Shown here one piece after another: positions 36,641-45,646 of a stretch of 64,000 bases of DNA. Position 1 is the first letter of the stretch, and the number at the start of each line of letters is the position of its first letter. Source of the stretch: DATAOG01 sp963840925 (GTDB lineage: Bacteria; Pseudomonadota; Alphaproteobacteria; Geminicoccales; Geminicoccaceae); assembly GCA_963840925.1 (NCBI GenBank), contig CAWJAY010000032.1:62001-126000 (forward strand), given 5' to 3'. Both the position numbers and the translations under genes were made by a program. Under the pieces are notes generated by a model. It saw only the letters and a list, made by a program, of their open reading frames with translations, searched no databases and was not told the origin of the DNA.

Positions 36641-38221
36641 TCAAGGGCGCCCGATCATCCGCCCGAGCCGGCCGCCGCGCCGGCTGATCTGGATCAGCGC
36701 GGCGATCTCGACCGGCGCGCCTTTGAGCAGATCGCTGATCTCGGGTGCCACGGTGATCAGCCGGCGCCCGGCGAACGCCTCGTGATTGGGCTCGATTTCC
36801 GCCGGCTGGTAAAGGTAGTTCACCATCACGCCGGCCGACTGCTTGAGCCGCCGGTCGCCGCGGTCGGCCAGCCAGTTGAGGCGCTCGATCCGGGCGCCGT
36901 TGCCGAGATGGAAGCGGGCGACCGGGTCAAGCGGCAGGCCGGCAGGGTCGCGCTCGACCAGGTAGCGGGCGGCGGCCCGGATCAACGGCGCCTCGAGCGC
37001 CCGGACCAGTTCGGGCTGCTCGAGCCAGCCGGCCTCGCCGAGTACGGCGCCGAGCCCGGAGCCGTCGTCGCGCGCACTGCCGGCGCTGGCCAGCGCGCGG
37101 CGCTGTTCCGGGTCGAGCCAGGCATCCTCCGGCTGGCGCTCGAGCCAGGCAAGGAAGCCCGGCACCGGCGACAGCGTCGCGAACTGCCTGAGGTTCGGCA
37201 GATCATGGGCGAGATTGTCGACCACCTGTTTGATCAGGAAATTGCCGAAGCTGATCCCGCGCAGACCAGCGAGCGTATTGGTGATCGAATAGAAGATCGC
37301 GCAATCGGCGCGCTTGGGATCGAGCCCCGGACTGTTCTCGTCCAGCAGCGGCTCGATCCGGCCGGCCAGACCCTCGACCAGGGCGACCTGGAGGAAGATC
37401 AGCGGCTCGCCCGGCAAGGACGGGTGAAAGAACGCGTAGCACCGGCGATCGCCGTCCAGCCGATGACGCAGATCGCGCCAGGACCGGATCTCGTGCACGG
37501 CCTCGTATTCGATGATCTTCTCGAGCAGCGCGGCCGGCGAATCCCAGGTCAGCCGCCGCAAGGTCAAAAAGCCGACGTCGCACCAGGTAGCGAGCACGTG
37601 CCGGAAATCCTCATCCAGCGCCTTGAAGTGCGGCTCCTCGCTGGTCAGCGCCAGCAGATCGGCGCGCATGTCGACCAGAAACTCCATGCCTTCGGGCAAG
37701 GCGTTGAACTTGGTCAGCAGGCGCATCCCCGGGGTCACCAGCGACCGGCGCAGCGCGCGCTCGGCTTTCAGCCTGGCCGGCTCGTCGGCGGCCGTCCGAT
37801 AGCGCTCGATCGCCTCCTCGACCACGGCGCGCTCGACCCCGAACTCGTGCGCCAGCAGGCGGAAGAAGCGGGCCCGACCGGTCCGGCTGAGGCCAAGGTA
37901 GGCCGAGGCGATGCTCGCCGCCTGCGCCCGCGCCAGGACCTCGCCGCCGCGGGCCTCCAGGCAGGCGCGCATCTCGGTGCCAAGCCGTGCGGCCTGCTCG
38001 GCCGGCAGATCGGGATCGTGGCCGCCGCCGAACGGCAGCAGCGCGCCGGCGGCGATCTCGCGCAGCGCCCGGCTCCAGCGTCCGAGCGCGCGGCCGACCA
38101 GGGAGTGCAGGTCGGGCTCGGCATCGGTGGGCGGGGCGATGACGATCGGCGCGGTCGCAGGCATGGGGGCAGGCACGGTCGGGACGGGCAACGCGGAAGG
38201 GCGGTCTGGCGCCTCGGCCAT
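36641..38221 (-). CDS. Malonyl-CoA decarboxylase
   Basis: A 526-residue enzyme converting malonyl-CoA to acetyl-CoA and CO2. Clear segments are LLTKFNALPEGMEFLVDMRA, AVHEIRSWRDLRHRL, CYAFFHPSLPGEPLIFLQVA, FGNFLIKQVVDNLAHDLPNL and ARFHLGNGARIERLNWLAD. The HPSLPGEP and FHLGNGARIERLNWLAD segments carry the family's Ser/His catalytic pair. The ATG at 38221 is chosen because the preceding in-frame region to 38476 is low complexity and overlaps the divergent patatin promoter region. It is likely used for malonate or fatty-acid balance. It is not in an operon with matBC genes here. Confidence 0.88.
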   Translation of the reverse strand: MAEAPDRPSALPVPTVPAPMPATAPIVIAPPTDAEPDLHSLVGRALGRWSRALREIAAGALLPFGGGHDPDLPAEQAARLGTEMRACLEARGGEVLARAQAASIASAYLGLSRTGRARFFRLLAHEFGVERAVVEEAIERYRTAADEPARLKAERALRRSLVTPGMRLLTKFNALPEGMEFLVDMRADLLALTSEEPHFKALDEDFRHVLATWCDVGFLTLRRLTWDSPAALLEKIIEYEAVHEIRSWRDLRHRLDGDRRCYAFFHPSLPGEPLIFLQVALVEGLAGRIEPLLDENSPGLDPKRADCAIFYSITNTLAGLRGISFGNFLIKQVVDNLAHDLPNLRQFATLSPVPGFLAWLERQPEDAWLDPEQRRALASAGSARDDGSGLGAVLGEAGWLEQPELVRALEAPLIRAAARYLVERDPAGLPLDPVARFHLGNGARIERLNWLADRGDRRLKQSAGVMVNYLYQPAEIEPNHEAFAGRRLITVAPEISDLLKGAPVEIAALIQISRRGGRLGRMIGRP

Positions 38222-38490
38222 GGCGGCGTCCTGAAGCGGCGATGACGGAGGCTGGCCCTTAGCGGCGCCCTGCGGCCCGGAGCCACGGCCCGCGCACCCG
38301 CCGCCGCTGCCGCTTCCTAGGCTGAACGGGGGGTGCCGCAGACCGACCATGACCCCGCTAGTCTGCCACGGCGATCGGCCTCGGGCCATCCCTGCCGCGA
38401 TGGTTTTGGCAGGCAGCTTGTTAACGGCTTCAGGCCTAGCATCGGCCGGAACGGCCAGGTGCGGGTGCGGCGGCAAAGACAGGAGCGGGC

Positions 38491-39516
38491 ATGGCGACAG
38501 AGCCGGCCAGAGGCTGGAGCCGATGGCGCCGCGCGCGCCGGCTGCCGACGCTCAACCTCGCGCTCCAGGGCGGCGGCGCCCATGGCGCGTTCACCTGGGG
38601 GGTGCTCGATCGCCTGCTCGAGGACGAGCGCTTTGCGGTCGAGGGGATCAGCGGCACCTCGGCCGGCGCTTTGAACGCGGTGGTGCTGGCCTCGGGCTGG
38701 CTCGCGGGCGGCGCCGAGGGTGGCCGGCGGGCGCTCGAGACGCTCTGGCGGGAGATCGCGGCGCTGGCCCGCTTCAGCCCGCTGCGCGCCGGCGGCCTGA
38801 CCCAGATCGCGGCCGACTTCACCGCCCAGCTGCTCTCGCCCTACCAGCTCAACCCGCTCGGGCTGAACCCGCTGCGGCGGATCGTCGGCCAGCTGGTCGA
38901 TCTCGAGCGGCTGCGCGCCGAGCGGCGCCTCAAGCTGTTCATCGCCGCGACAAACCTGCGCACCGGGCGCGCCCGGGTCTTCGGCAGCGCCGAGCTGTCG
39001 ACCGAGGTGATCATGGCGTCGGCCTGCCTGCCGCAGATGCACCCGGCGGTGATGATCGGCGGCGAAGCCTATTGGGACGGCGGCTTCGTCGCCAACCCGC
39101 CGCTCGCGGTGCTGGTCGAGCACTGCCGCGCGCGCGACCTGCTGCTGGTCCAGATCAACCCCGATGCGGTCAGCGAGGTGCCGCACTCGGCCCGCGACAT
39201 CCGCAACCGGATGGCCGAAATCGTGTTCGGCCGACCGCTGGCGCTCGAGCTCGATCGTTTGGCCGAGCAACGCCGTCGCGCCCGCTCGCCGCTCTGCTGG
39301 TGGCGCCCGAGCGCCCGCCGGCTCGCCCGCCACCGCCGGCACGTGATCGACGGCGGGCCGGTGCTGGCGGCCCTCGACCCGGCGAGCAAGATCGACCCGG
39401 ACTGGCCGCGTCTGGCGCAGCTGCGCGATCTCGGCCGCAGCGCGGCCGAAGCCTGGCTGCACGGGCGCGCCGGCGTGCCGGCAAAGCCGCCCGCGCGAGC
39501 GCGCCACCGCGGTTGA
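38491..39516 (+). CDS. Patatin-like phospholipase
   Basis: A 341-residue serine hydrolase. The oxyanion loop LALQGGGAHGAFTWGVLDRL (about residue 23), the nucleophile in GISGTSAGALNAV and the Asp in YWDGGFVANPPL form the Ser-Asp dyad of patatins. The C-terminal third is basic. It is divergent from the malonyl-CoA decarboxylase gene, with about 270 bases between starts. The likely role is phospholipid acyl-ester hydrolysis. The start ATG at 38491 has a plausible GGAGCGG site. Confidence 0.88.
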   Translation: MATEPARGWSRWRRARRLPTLNLALQGGGAHGAFTWGVLDRLLEDERFAVEGISGTSAGALNAVVLASGWLAGGAEGGRRALETLWREIAALARFSPLRAGGLTQIAADFTAQLLSPYQLNPLGLNPLRRIVGQLVDLERLRAERRLKLFIAATNLRTGRARVFGSAELSTEVIMASACLPQMHPAVMIGGEAYWDGGFVANPPLAVLVEHCRARDLLLVQINPDAVSEVPHSARDIRNRMAEIVFGRPLALELDRLAEQRRRARSPLCWWRPSARRLARHRRHVIDGGPVLAALDPASKIDPDWPRLAQLRDLGRSAAEAWLHGRAGVPAKPPARARHRG

Positions 39517-39582
39517 TTGCGCCGCGGCGCCGGCGCAAGTTCGAGGCTGCGCTCGCAGTCAACCCGCGAAAGGAGCATCGAG

Positions 39583-40584
39583 ATGGCCCAAGGCCACAAC
39601 CGGGAGCAAGCTCGGCACGACCGGCCGGCGAAGCTGGACCAGCCGGGTCGGGGACGGATCTACGACAGCCTCGCCGAGACGATCGGCAATACGCCGCTGG
39701 TCCGCATCCCGCGCCTGGCCAAGGCGCACGGCGCGCGCGCCGACGTCACGCTCAAGCTCGAGTTCTTCAATCCGCTCGGCAGCGTCAAGGACCGGATCGG
39801 GGTCAGCATGATCGAGGCGATGGAGGCCCTGGGCAAGATCGGCCCGGGCGCCGTGCTGGTCGAGCCGACCTCGGGCAACACCGGCATAGCGCTCGCCTTC
39901 GTCTGCGCCGCGCGCGGCTACCGGCTGATCCTGACCATGCCCGAATCGATGTCGATCGAGCGCCGCAAGCTGCTGGTCTATCTCGGCGCCGAGCTCGAGC
40001 TGACGCCGCGCGAGCTGGGCATGAAGGGCGCGCTGGCCAAGGCCGATGAGCTGCTGGCGACAATTCCGGGCGCGCTGATGCCGAGCCAGTTCACCAACCC
40101 CGCCAATCCCGAGATCCACCGCCGGACCACGGCGGAGGAGATCTGGGCCGATACCGCCGGCCGGGTCGACTGGATCGTCTGCGGGGTCGGTACCGGCGGC
40201 ACGCTGACCGGCTGCGGCCAGGTCCTGAAGCCGCGGCGGCCGGGCCTGCGCATGGTCGCGGTCGAGCCCGCGGCGAGCCCGGTGCTCTCGGGCGGCCAGC
40301 CCGGGCCGCACCCGATTCAGGGGATCGGCGCGGGCTTCGTCCCGGAGATCCTCGACGTCAGCCAGATCGACGAGGTCGTCAAGGTCGGCAACGACGAGGC
40401 GTTCGCGTTCGCGCGCGAACTCGCCCGGCTCGAGGGCATCCCCGCCGGCATCTCCTCGGGTGCTGCGGTCGCGGCCGGGCTCGACGTCGCCAGGCGGCCC
40501 GAGCTCGCCGGCAAGCTGATGGTCGTGATCATCCCCTCGTTCGCCGAGCGCTACATCACGACCGCGCTGTTCGAGGGGCTCTGA
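39583..40584 (+). CDS. cysK: Cysteine synthase A
   Basis: A 333-residue PLP enzyme (O-acetylserine plus sulfide to cysteine). PLP lysine is K69 in FFNPLGSVKDRIG. VEPTSGNTGIALAFV is the substrate-binding loop and VGTGGTLTG binds the PLP phosphate. GIPAGISSGAAVAAG is the C-terminal PLP pyridine contact. Compared with standard CysK it carries a 20-residue polar N-terminal extension. The ATG at 39583 is preceded by AAAGGAG at good spacing. It follows the patatin gene by 66 bases. Confidence 0.92.
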   Translation: MAQGHNREQARHDRPAKLDQPGRGRIYDSLAETIGNTPLVRIPRLAKAHGARADVTLKLEFFNPLGSVKDRIGVSMIEAMEALGKIGPGAVLVEPTSGNTGIALAFVCAARGYRLILTMPESMSIERRKLLVYLGAELELTPRELGMKGALAKADELLATIPGALMPSQFTNPANPEIHRRTTAEEIWADTAGRVDWIVCGVGTGGTLTGCGQVLKPRRPGLRMVAVEPAASPVLSGGQPGPHPIQGIGAGFVPEILDVSQIDEVVKVGNDEAFAFARELARLEGIPAGISSGAAVAAGLDVARRPELAGKLMVVIIPSFAERYITTALFEGL

Positions 40585-40596
40585 GGGCGGCGGCGC

Positions 40597-41241
40597 TTAC
40601 TTCATGACCTCGGCCAGCGCCGCGGAGAAGCCGAGCAGCGAGACCGGCACGTCGACCTGCGGCCGCTGGCCCTTCTGATCGTAGACGTGGAAGCTGACCG
40701 TCGCTTTGGTCCCGGCCTTCAGCTGGGCCAGCATCTCGGGACTGAGCAGCATCTCGACCCGGCAGCCCTGCCGCTCGCAGCGCTCGACCGCGACCTGCTG
40801 GCGCTCGCCGTCGTCGACCTTGAAGAAAGTGCCAGGCGGCAGCGCGATGCCGAGCGGCAGCAGGATCAGCATGCCCGGCACCTTGAGGTTGGGCAGCTTG
40901 CCGATCACCGCGAGCAGCACGCGGTTGCCCTTCTCGTCGACGACCCGCTGGCGCATCTCGCAGAATTCCGGCTGGACCTTCTCGAGCGGCTCGCAATGCA
41001 GGGTCCAGTCCTGGAGCTCCTTGCCGTCCCGGCCCGACGGGCTCGGCGCGACGGTCTCCGGCGCCGGCGCGGCGCTCGGCGGCGTCTGGCTCGCCTGGGC
41101 GCGCGCCGGACCGGTCTCGGCGGCGGCGACCAGCGCCGCGATCAGCGCCACGGCCGCGAGCCGCAAAACGCCGCCCGGCGTGGCACGCCGGTTGGACGCG
41201 CCGCTCGGCGAACGCATGGACCTTGGAGCCAGGATCGTCAT
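40597..41241 (-). CDS. Invasion-associated locus B (IalB) family protein
   Basis: A 214-residue secreted protein. A signal peptide (LRLAAVALIAALVAAAETGP then ARAQ) precedes a proline-rich linker and the IalB domain: LQDWTLHCEPLEKVQPEFCE, RVLLAVIGKLPNLKVPGMLI, PLGIALPPGTFFKVDDGE and CERQGCRVEMLLSPEML, with paired cysteines. IalB proteins are common in alphaproteobacteria, and their role outside Bartonella is unclear. It ends 13 bases from the stop of cysK, tail to tail. The ATG at 41241 is chosen. Confidence 0.85.
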   Translation of the reverse strand: MTILAPRSMRSPSGASNRRATPGGVLRLAAVALIAALVAAAETGPARAQASQTPPSAAPAPETVAPSPSGRDGKELQDWTLHCEPLEKVQPEFCEMRQRVVDEKGNRVLLAVIGKLPNLKVPGMLILLPLGIALPPGTFFKVDDGERQQVAVERCERQGCRVEMLLSPEMLAQLKAGTKATVSFHVYDQKGQRPQVDVPVSLLGFSAALAEVMK

Positions 41242-41342
41242 GGGCGTACTCCGAAGCGGACCTGCCGGGGCACGCTCGAGCGTGCCGATCCGAGTCACAA
41301 AGATGGGCACGGGGAGCGTGAGGGCAACCCGCCGGCCAGCCC

Positions 41343-43013
41343 TCAGCCGCGGCGATCGGCCCGGACCATGTCGGCGGCCTTCTCGGCGATCATGATCACC
41401 GGCGCGGTGGTGTTGCCGGACGTGATCGTCGGCATGATTGAGGCGTCGACCACCCGCAGGCGCTCGAGGCCGTGGACCCGCAGGCGGTCGTCGACCACGG
41501 CGCGCGCGTCCTGGCCCATTCTGCAGGTGCCGACCGGATGGAAGATCGTGGTGCCGATCGCGCCCGCGGCCTCGGTCAGCTCCTGATCGCTCTGGAATTC
41601 CGGTCCGGGCCGGAGCTCGGCCGGCCGGAAACGGGCGAGCGCCGGCGCGGCGCAGATCCGCCGGGTCAGCCGGATCGCATCGGCCGCGACCATCCGGTCG
41701 CCTTCGGTCGCGAGGTAGTTGGGCCGGATCGCAGGCGGCACGCCAGGCTCTGCGCTGCTGATCGCGACCTCGCCCCGGCTCTCGGGACGCAGGTTGCAGA
41801 CCGAGGCGGTGAAGGCGGGAAACGGATGCAGCGGATCGCCGAACCGATCGAGCGAGAGCGGCTGGATGTGATATTGCAGGTTGGGCGTCGCGCGCGCTGG
41901 ATCGGATCTGGCGAAGGCGCCGAGCTGTGAGGGCGCCATCGTCAAAGGGCCGCGCCGGAACAGCAGGTATTGCAGGCCCATCCAGCCGCGTGCCGGCAGG
42001 CTGTGGGCCTGCTGGTTGAGCGTGCGCGTGCCTTCGACCCGGTAGACCAGGCGCAGCTGCAGATGATCCTGGAGGTTGGCGCCGACACCTTCGAGGGCAA
42101 GCACCGGCGGGATGTTCAGCGCCTCGAGCAGCGCGCCGGGGCCGACGCCCGAGAGCTGCAGCAGCTGCGGTGAGCCGATCGCGCCGCCGGCGAGGATCAG
42201 CTCGCGCCCGACCGCAGCATAGCCTTCGCCGCCCGGCTGGCGAACGTGCAGGCCGACCGCGCGCCGGCCGTCGAACGCGATCCGGCTCGCCTCGGCGCCG
42301 GTCAGGACCTCGAGATTCGGCCGCGAGCGGGCCGGCCTGAGGAACGCCTTGGCCGTGCTCCAGCGGACCCCGCGCTTCTGGTTGACCTGGAAATAGCCGC
42401 AACCCTCGTTGTCGCCGCGGTTGAAGTCGGCGATCCCGGGAATGCCGGCCTCGGCCGCGGCGGCGCGGAACGCATCCAGGATCTCCCAGGACAGGCGCAT
42501 CTCCTCGACCCGCCATTCGCCGCCGGCGCCGTGCAGCGGGTCGGCGCCGTGGACGTAGTCCTCCGACTTCTTGAAGTACGGCAGGACGTCGTCCCAGCCC
42601 CAGCCGCGGTTGCCCAGCTGGCGCCACTGGTCGTAATCGGCCGCCTGGCCACGCATGTAGATCATGCCGTTGATCGACGAGCAGCCGCCCAGGACCTTGC
42701 CGCGCGGATAGTTGAGCGCGCGCCCGCCGAGCGCCGGCTCGGCCTCGGTCTTGAAGCACCAGTCGGTGCGCGGGTTGTTCTGGGTGTAGAGGTAGCCGAC
42801 CGGGATGTGGATCCAGGGGTAGGTGTCCTTGCCGCCGGCCTCGAGCAGCAGGACCGAGACCGCGGGATCGGCCGAGAGGCGATTGGCGAGCACGCAGCCG
42901 GCGGTGCCGGCGCCGACGATCACGTAGTCGAAGCTGCCGAGGCTGCCTGCTGGTCCGCCCACCGTCCCCGCCCTCCGGGCCCATTGAGCCGCCAATCTAG
43001 CAACCAGCGGCAT
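41343..43013 (-). CDS. GMC-family FAD oxidoreductase (choline/alcohol dehydrogenase-like)
   Basis: A 556-residue flavoprotein. The FAD dinucleotide fold is FDYVIVGAGTAGCVLANRLS. GMC signatures are NYPRGKVLGGCSSINGMIYM and LILAGGAIGSPQLLQLSGVG. The catalytic His lies in TTIFHPVGTCRMG. The C-terminus is ITSGNTTAPVIMIAEKAADM. Members oxidise choline, alcohols or glucosides, and the substrate here is not known. Of the alternative starts the ATG at 43013 gives about 27 residues before the FAD fold. It is a single gene transcribed toward IalB. Confidence 0.88.
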   Translation of the reverse strand: MPLVARLAAQWARRAGTVGGPAGSLGSFDYVIVGAGTAGCVLANRLSADPAVSVLLLEAGGKDTYPWIHIPVGYLYTQNNPRTDWCFKTEAEPALGGRALNYPRGKVLGGCSSINGMIYMRGQAADYDQWRQLGNRGWGWDDVLPYFKKSEDYVHGADPLHGAGGEWRVEEMRLSWEILDAFRAAAAEAGIPGIADFNRGDNEGCGYFQVNQKRGVRWSTAKAFLRPARSRPNLEVLTGAEASRIAFDGRRAVGLHVRQPGGEGYAAVGRELILAGGAIGSPQLLQLSGVGPGALLEALNIPPVLALEGVGANLQDHLQLRLVYRVEGTRTLNQQAHSLPARGWMGLQYLLFRRGPLTMAPSQLGAFARSDPARATPNLQYHIQPLSLDRFGDPLHPFPAFTASVCNLRPESRGEVAISSAEPGVPPAIRPNYLATEGDRMVAADAIRLTRRICAAPALARFRPAELRPGPEFQSDQELTEAAGAIGTTIFHPVGTCRMGQDARAVVDDRLRVHGLERLRVVDASIMPTITSGNTTAPVIMIAEKAADMVRADRRG

Positions 43014-43155
43014 TGCCGGTCACCCGGCAACCAACCGCGATGCCCAAAGAGGTCGGGAGCCAATGCGCGGACCAGCGGCAGTCATGCGGGCGGCGGCGAG
43101 CGTGCTCGTCGGTCAGGGCCCGCGCGGTGGGCCGTCATCGCCGCACGCGCAACAA

Positions 43156-43184
43156 TTGACCTGCGCACCTGATAGGAATATAGT
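43156..43184 (+). promoter_or_regulatory. Strong sigma-70 promoter of the ExbB-like operon
   Basis: TTGACC (43156-43161), a 17-base spacer and TATAGT (43179-43184), five of six matches in each box. It lies about 185 bases before the ATG at 43372, so the transcript would have a long leader. It is the best housekeeping promoter visible in the window. The rest of 43014-43371 holds no gene. Confidence 0.7.
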
Positions 43185-43371
43185 CCGGAACCTCGATCGG
43201 AGCCGATGCCGCCCAGGTGCCGTGCGGCAACCGTAGATAGAGACTGCTTTAGGGGTTTCTTAACCCTATTGCACGATGGTGCCCATCGCCCGATCGCGGG
43301 CCGGTTGTCGTCTCGAGCCCGAGCAACCGAAGCCGGTCGGTCGGCCAACCCCAAGAACTCATGAGGCGGTC

Positions 43372-44109
43372 ATGACGGATGCTTTTGCCTCGACTGCGGA
43401 TGATGTCGCTGCTTCGAGCTGCCGACCGGTGGCCACGCCGAAGCGCTTTGCGCCGGTCCTCAGCTGGTTCGCGGCGCTCTCCGAATCGGACGCGGCCGGT
43501 TGGCGCTATCATCTGATGCTGCGCTTTTCCGTTATCAACCTGGTCGCGATCGCGCTGTTCTGCGCCGCTTGGCTCAAAGGCTGGATCCACCTGATCCTGG
43601 CGGGCGACAGCACCCATCAGGTCGTGTTGATCGCCGTGGTGTTCGGATACGGGCTGGTCCGCTGTGGCGGCAAGATCTTCACGACCAGCGTCGAGCTCAA
43701 TCAGCTCCGGGCGCTGTCCGCCGGACAACCCGGCTATTGGGACACGGCCAACCTGCCGGATGCCCAGTCGCGGGCGATCCGCGCCTCGGCGCTCAGGCTG
43801 AAGCTGATGTCCCGGATCGGGTCGATCCGGCACGTCGCCAACAGCCTGGTGTTCCTCGGTCTGCTCGGCACCGTGATCGGCTTCATCATGGCGCTCTCGG
43901 GCGTCGATCCCGACGCCGCGGGCGATGTCGAATCGATCAAGCCGATGGTCGCGACGCTGCTCGACGGCATGTCGGTCGCGCTCTACACGACCCTGGTCGG
44001 CGCGGTCCTCAACATCTGGCTCATGGTCAACTACCGCCTGCTGGAGAGCGGCACGGTCGCCCTGCTCTCGGCGATCGTCGAGCTGGGAGAGCGCCATGTT
44101 CGGGCTTGA
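43372..44109 (+). CDS. MotA/TolQ/ExbB-type membrane protein
   Basis: A 245-residue protein with hydrophobic segments at about residues 55-75 (INLVAIALFCAAWLKGW), 85-100, 160-185 (VANSLVFLGLLGTVIGFIMA) and 210-232 (MSVALYTTLVGAVLNIWLMV). The pair GLLGTVIGFI and LDGMSVALYTTLVG is the conserved core of proton-channel subunits (MotA/TolQ/ExbB). The next two genes overlap it in a three-gene operon. No standard ExbD/TolR partner is present, so the second gene may replace it. The function of this operon is unknown. Confidence 0.75.
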   Translation: MTDAFASTADDVAASSCRPVATPKRFAPVLSWFAALSESDAAGWRYHLMLRFSVINLVAIALFCAAWLKGWIHLILAGDSTHQVVLIAVVFGYGLVRCGGKIFTTSVELNQLRALSAGQPGYWDTANLPDAQSRAIRASALRLKLMSRIGSIRHVANSLVFLGLLGTVIGFIMALSGVDPDAAGDVESIKPMVATLLDGMSVALYTTLVGAVLNIWLMVNYRLLESGTVALLSAIVELGERHVRA

Positions 44110-44701
44110 GCAGGACGAGGACGAAACGGGCACGGTCTTCCGCGATGTGATCATGCTGGCGCTGGCCGGGTTCGTGGTCATGGTCATCCTGCTGCTGCCG
44201 CACCTGAACCCGCCCAGCAAGGCCGCCCAGGAGAACACCTCCGCGCCCGGCAACGTGATCGTCGAGGTCCGCTGGCCCGATGAGATCGACTGCGACGTCG
44301 ACCTGTGGGTCGAGGCTCCGGGCGATCGGCCGGTCGGCTACTCGAACAAGGGCGGCCTGATCTTCAATCTGCTGCGCGACGATCTCGGCAAGCGGGCCGA
44401 TGCCACCGGAATGAACTACGAGGTGTCGTACTCGCGCGGCATCCCGGCCGGCGAATACACCGTCAACGTGCATCTCTACCGCAATACGTCCGGCACCGTG
44501 CCGATCCCGGTCACGATCGTGACCAGCGTCAAGAAGTCGCCGAAGGATTCCGCCCGCCAGCTGCTCGCCAGCAAGATCGAGCTGATCCGCGAGGGCGAGG
44601 AGCTGACGATCTACCGCTTCGGCTTGTCCACCGACGGCGATCTGGTGCCCGGCAGCGTGCACAGCCTGCAGCGCAACCTGCGGGCCTGGAGGGCGTCATG
44701 A
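44096..44701 (+). CDS. Single-TM periplasmic protein of the ExbB-like operon
   Basis: A 201-residue protein with one N-terminal TM (VIMLALAGFVVMVILLLPHL) and a periplasmic domain beginning VIVEVRWPDEIDCDVDLWVE then PVGYSNKGGLIFNLLRDDLG and GIPAGEYTVNVHLYRNTSG. The topology is that of ExbD/TolR, but the domain is a beta-sandwich-like one and lacks the ExbD signature. The start at 44096 overlaps the previous gene by 14 bases, and its stop overlaps the next ATG. It probably transmits the proton-motive force from the ExbB-like channel to a cell-wall or surface target. Confidence 0.65.
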   Translation: MFGLEQDEDETGTVFRDVIMLALAGFVVMVILLLPHLNPPSKAAQENTSAPGNVIVEVRWPDEIDCDVDLWVEAPGDRPVGYSNKGGLIFNLLRDDLGKRADATGMNYEVSYSRGIPAGEYTVNVHLYRNTSGTVPIPVTIVTSVKKSPKDSARQLLASKIELIREGEELTIYRFGLSTDGDLVPGSVHSLQRNLRAWRAS

Positions 44702-45216
44702 CCGAGCTCACCTATCTCTATGCCGCGATCGCCGTGCTCGCGGGCGTGATCAGCAGCATCAGCGTCTGGTCGCCGCGCCGCCTCGGCCTCAAGCTCAGCG
44801 CGATCGGCGCCAGCGCGCTCTTCCTGCCTGCGGCCTACCTGGGCTTTGCGACGCTGCTCGGCCAGCCCAAGCCGGTCCAGCTCGAGTGGTGGCGCGCCCA
44901 GGCTCCCGAGGCGACGGTCCTGGCCTCCAGCTTCCGCGAGAACGAAGCGATCTACCTCTGGCTGCAATTGAACGGCCTCGGCGAGCCGCGCGCCTATGCG
45001 CTGCCCTGGAGCCGCGATCTCGCGGAGCAGCTCCAGACCGCCCAGCGCGAAGCCGCCGAGAACCAGACCCAGGTCCAGATGCGGCTGCCGTTCGAGCAGT
45101 CGCTCGAGGACCGCGAGCCCAAGTTCTACGCCATGCCGCAACCGCAGCAGCCGCCCAAGGATCAGGATCAGGGCCCGGCCCAGGTCTATCGTCGTCAAGC
45201 CACCAAGGACACCTAG
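44698..45216 (+). CDS. Two-TM protein of the ExbB-like operon
   Basis: A 172-residue protein with two TM helices (LYAAIAVLAGVISSISVW and LSAIGASALFLPAAYLGFAT), then a soluble region (AIYLWLQLNGLGEPRAYALP) and a Gln/Pro-rich C-terminus. It is not recognised beyond its linkage. The ATG at 44698 overlaps the preceding TGA, so it is translationally coupled. It may be the third component of the membrane complex. Confidence 0.65.
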   Translation: MTELTYLYAAIAVLAGVISSISVWSPRRLGLKLSAIGASALFLPAAYLGFATLLGQPKPVQLEWWRAQAPEATVLASSFRENEAIYLWLQLNGLGEPRAYALPWSRDLAEQLQTAQREAAENQTQVQMRLPFEQSLEDREPKFYAMPQPQQPPKDQDQGPAQVYRRQATKDT

Positions 45217-45267
45217 CCAAGGCCGCGTCCCCGGCGGGGGCGCGCGTCCGGACGGCCGCTCGCTCGC

Positions 45268-45313
45268 CGAATCGGACCCGAAGCGCTCGCCCGAATCGGA
45301 CCCGAAGCGCTCT
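45268..45313. repeat. 24-bp direct repeat, two copies
   Basis: CGAATCGGACCCGAAGCGCT starts at 45268 and 45292. The intergenic block 45217-46117 (900 bases) contains this, a second short repeat at 45613, a 7-bp stem hairpin (TGGCATC-TT-GATGCCA at 45326-45341) and one small gene at 45397. Confidence 0.6.
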
Positions 45314-45396
45314 ATGAGAATTGTCTGGCATCTTGATGCCAAAATGCTAGCTTGCGCCGGCAGGGGCACGGACATCTTTGCGATCGGAGACTACCA

Positions 45397-45567
45397 ATGT
45401 CGCGGGCTCGCCCAACTTCAGTAACTCTGGCAACGGAGCCCTCGCGGGCGCCGCTCTGTTCCGACGTTGCCGTGTGGCAGCTTGCGGATGGCGTGTTGTT
45501 CAGTGTGTTGTCGTCATTGGTGCTCTGGAGCATCATCATCACCAGCGTCTACCGGGCGCTGCACTAG
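45397..45567 (+). CDS. Small single-TM protein
   Basis: A 56-residue protein from ATG 45397, preceded by a GGAG site. The C-terminal 24 residues form one TM helix (LFSVLSSLVLWSIIITSVY). The N-terminus is polar. A small tail-anchored membrane protein is plausible. No family is recognised. Coding is uncertain because the gene is short and stands alone in a repeat-bearing intergenic region. Confidence 0.4.
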   Translation: MSRARPTSVTLATEPSRAPLCSDVAVWQLADGVLFSVLSSLVLWSIIITSVYRALH

Positions 45568-45612
45568 CGCCGCTCCGGCGCGGCCCGCCGGAGCCACGGT
45601 ATCAGACGCATC

Positions 45613-45646
45613 GGTGGCCCAAGACCGGCGGTGGCCCAAGACCGGC
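45613..45646. repeat. 17-bp tandem repeat, two copies
   Basis: GGTGGCCCAAGACCGGC is present twice head to tail (45613-45629 and 45630-45646) with a partial third copy. The remaining 45650-46117 shows no gene. Confidence 0.7.
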
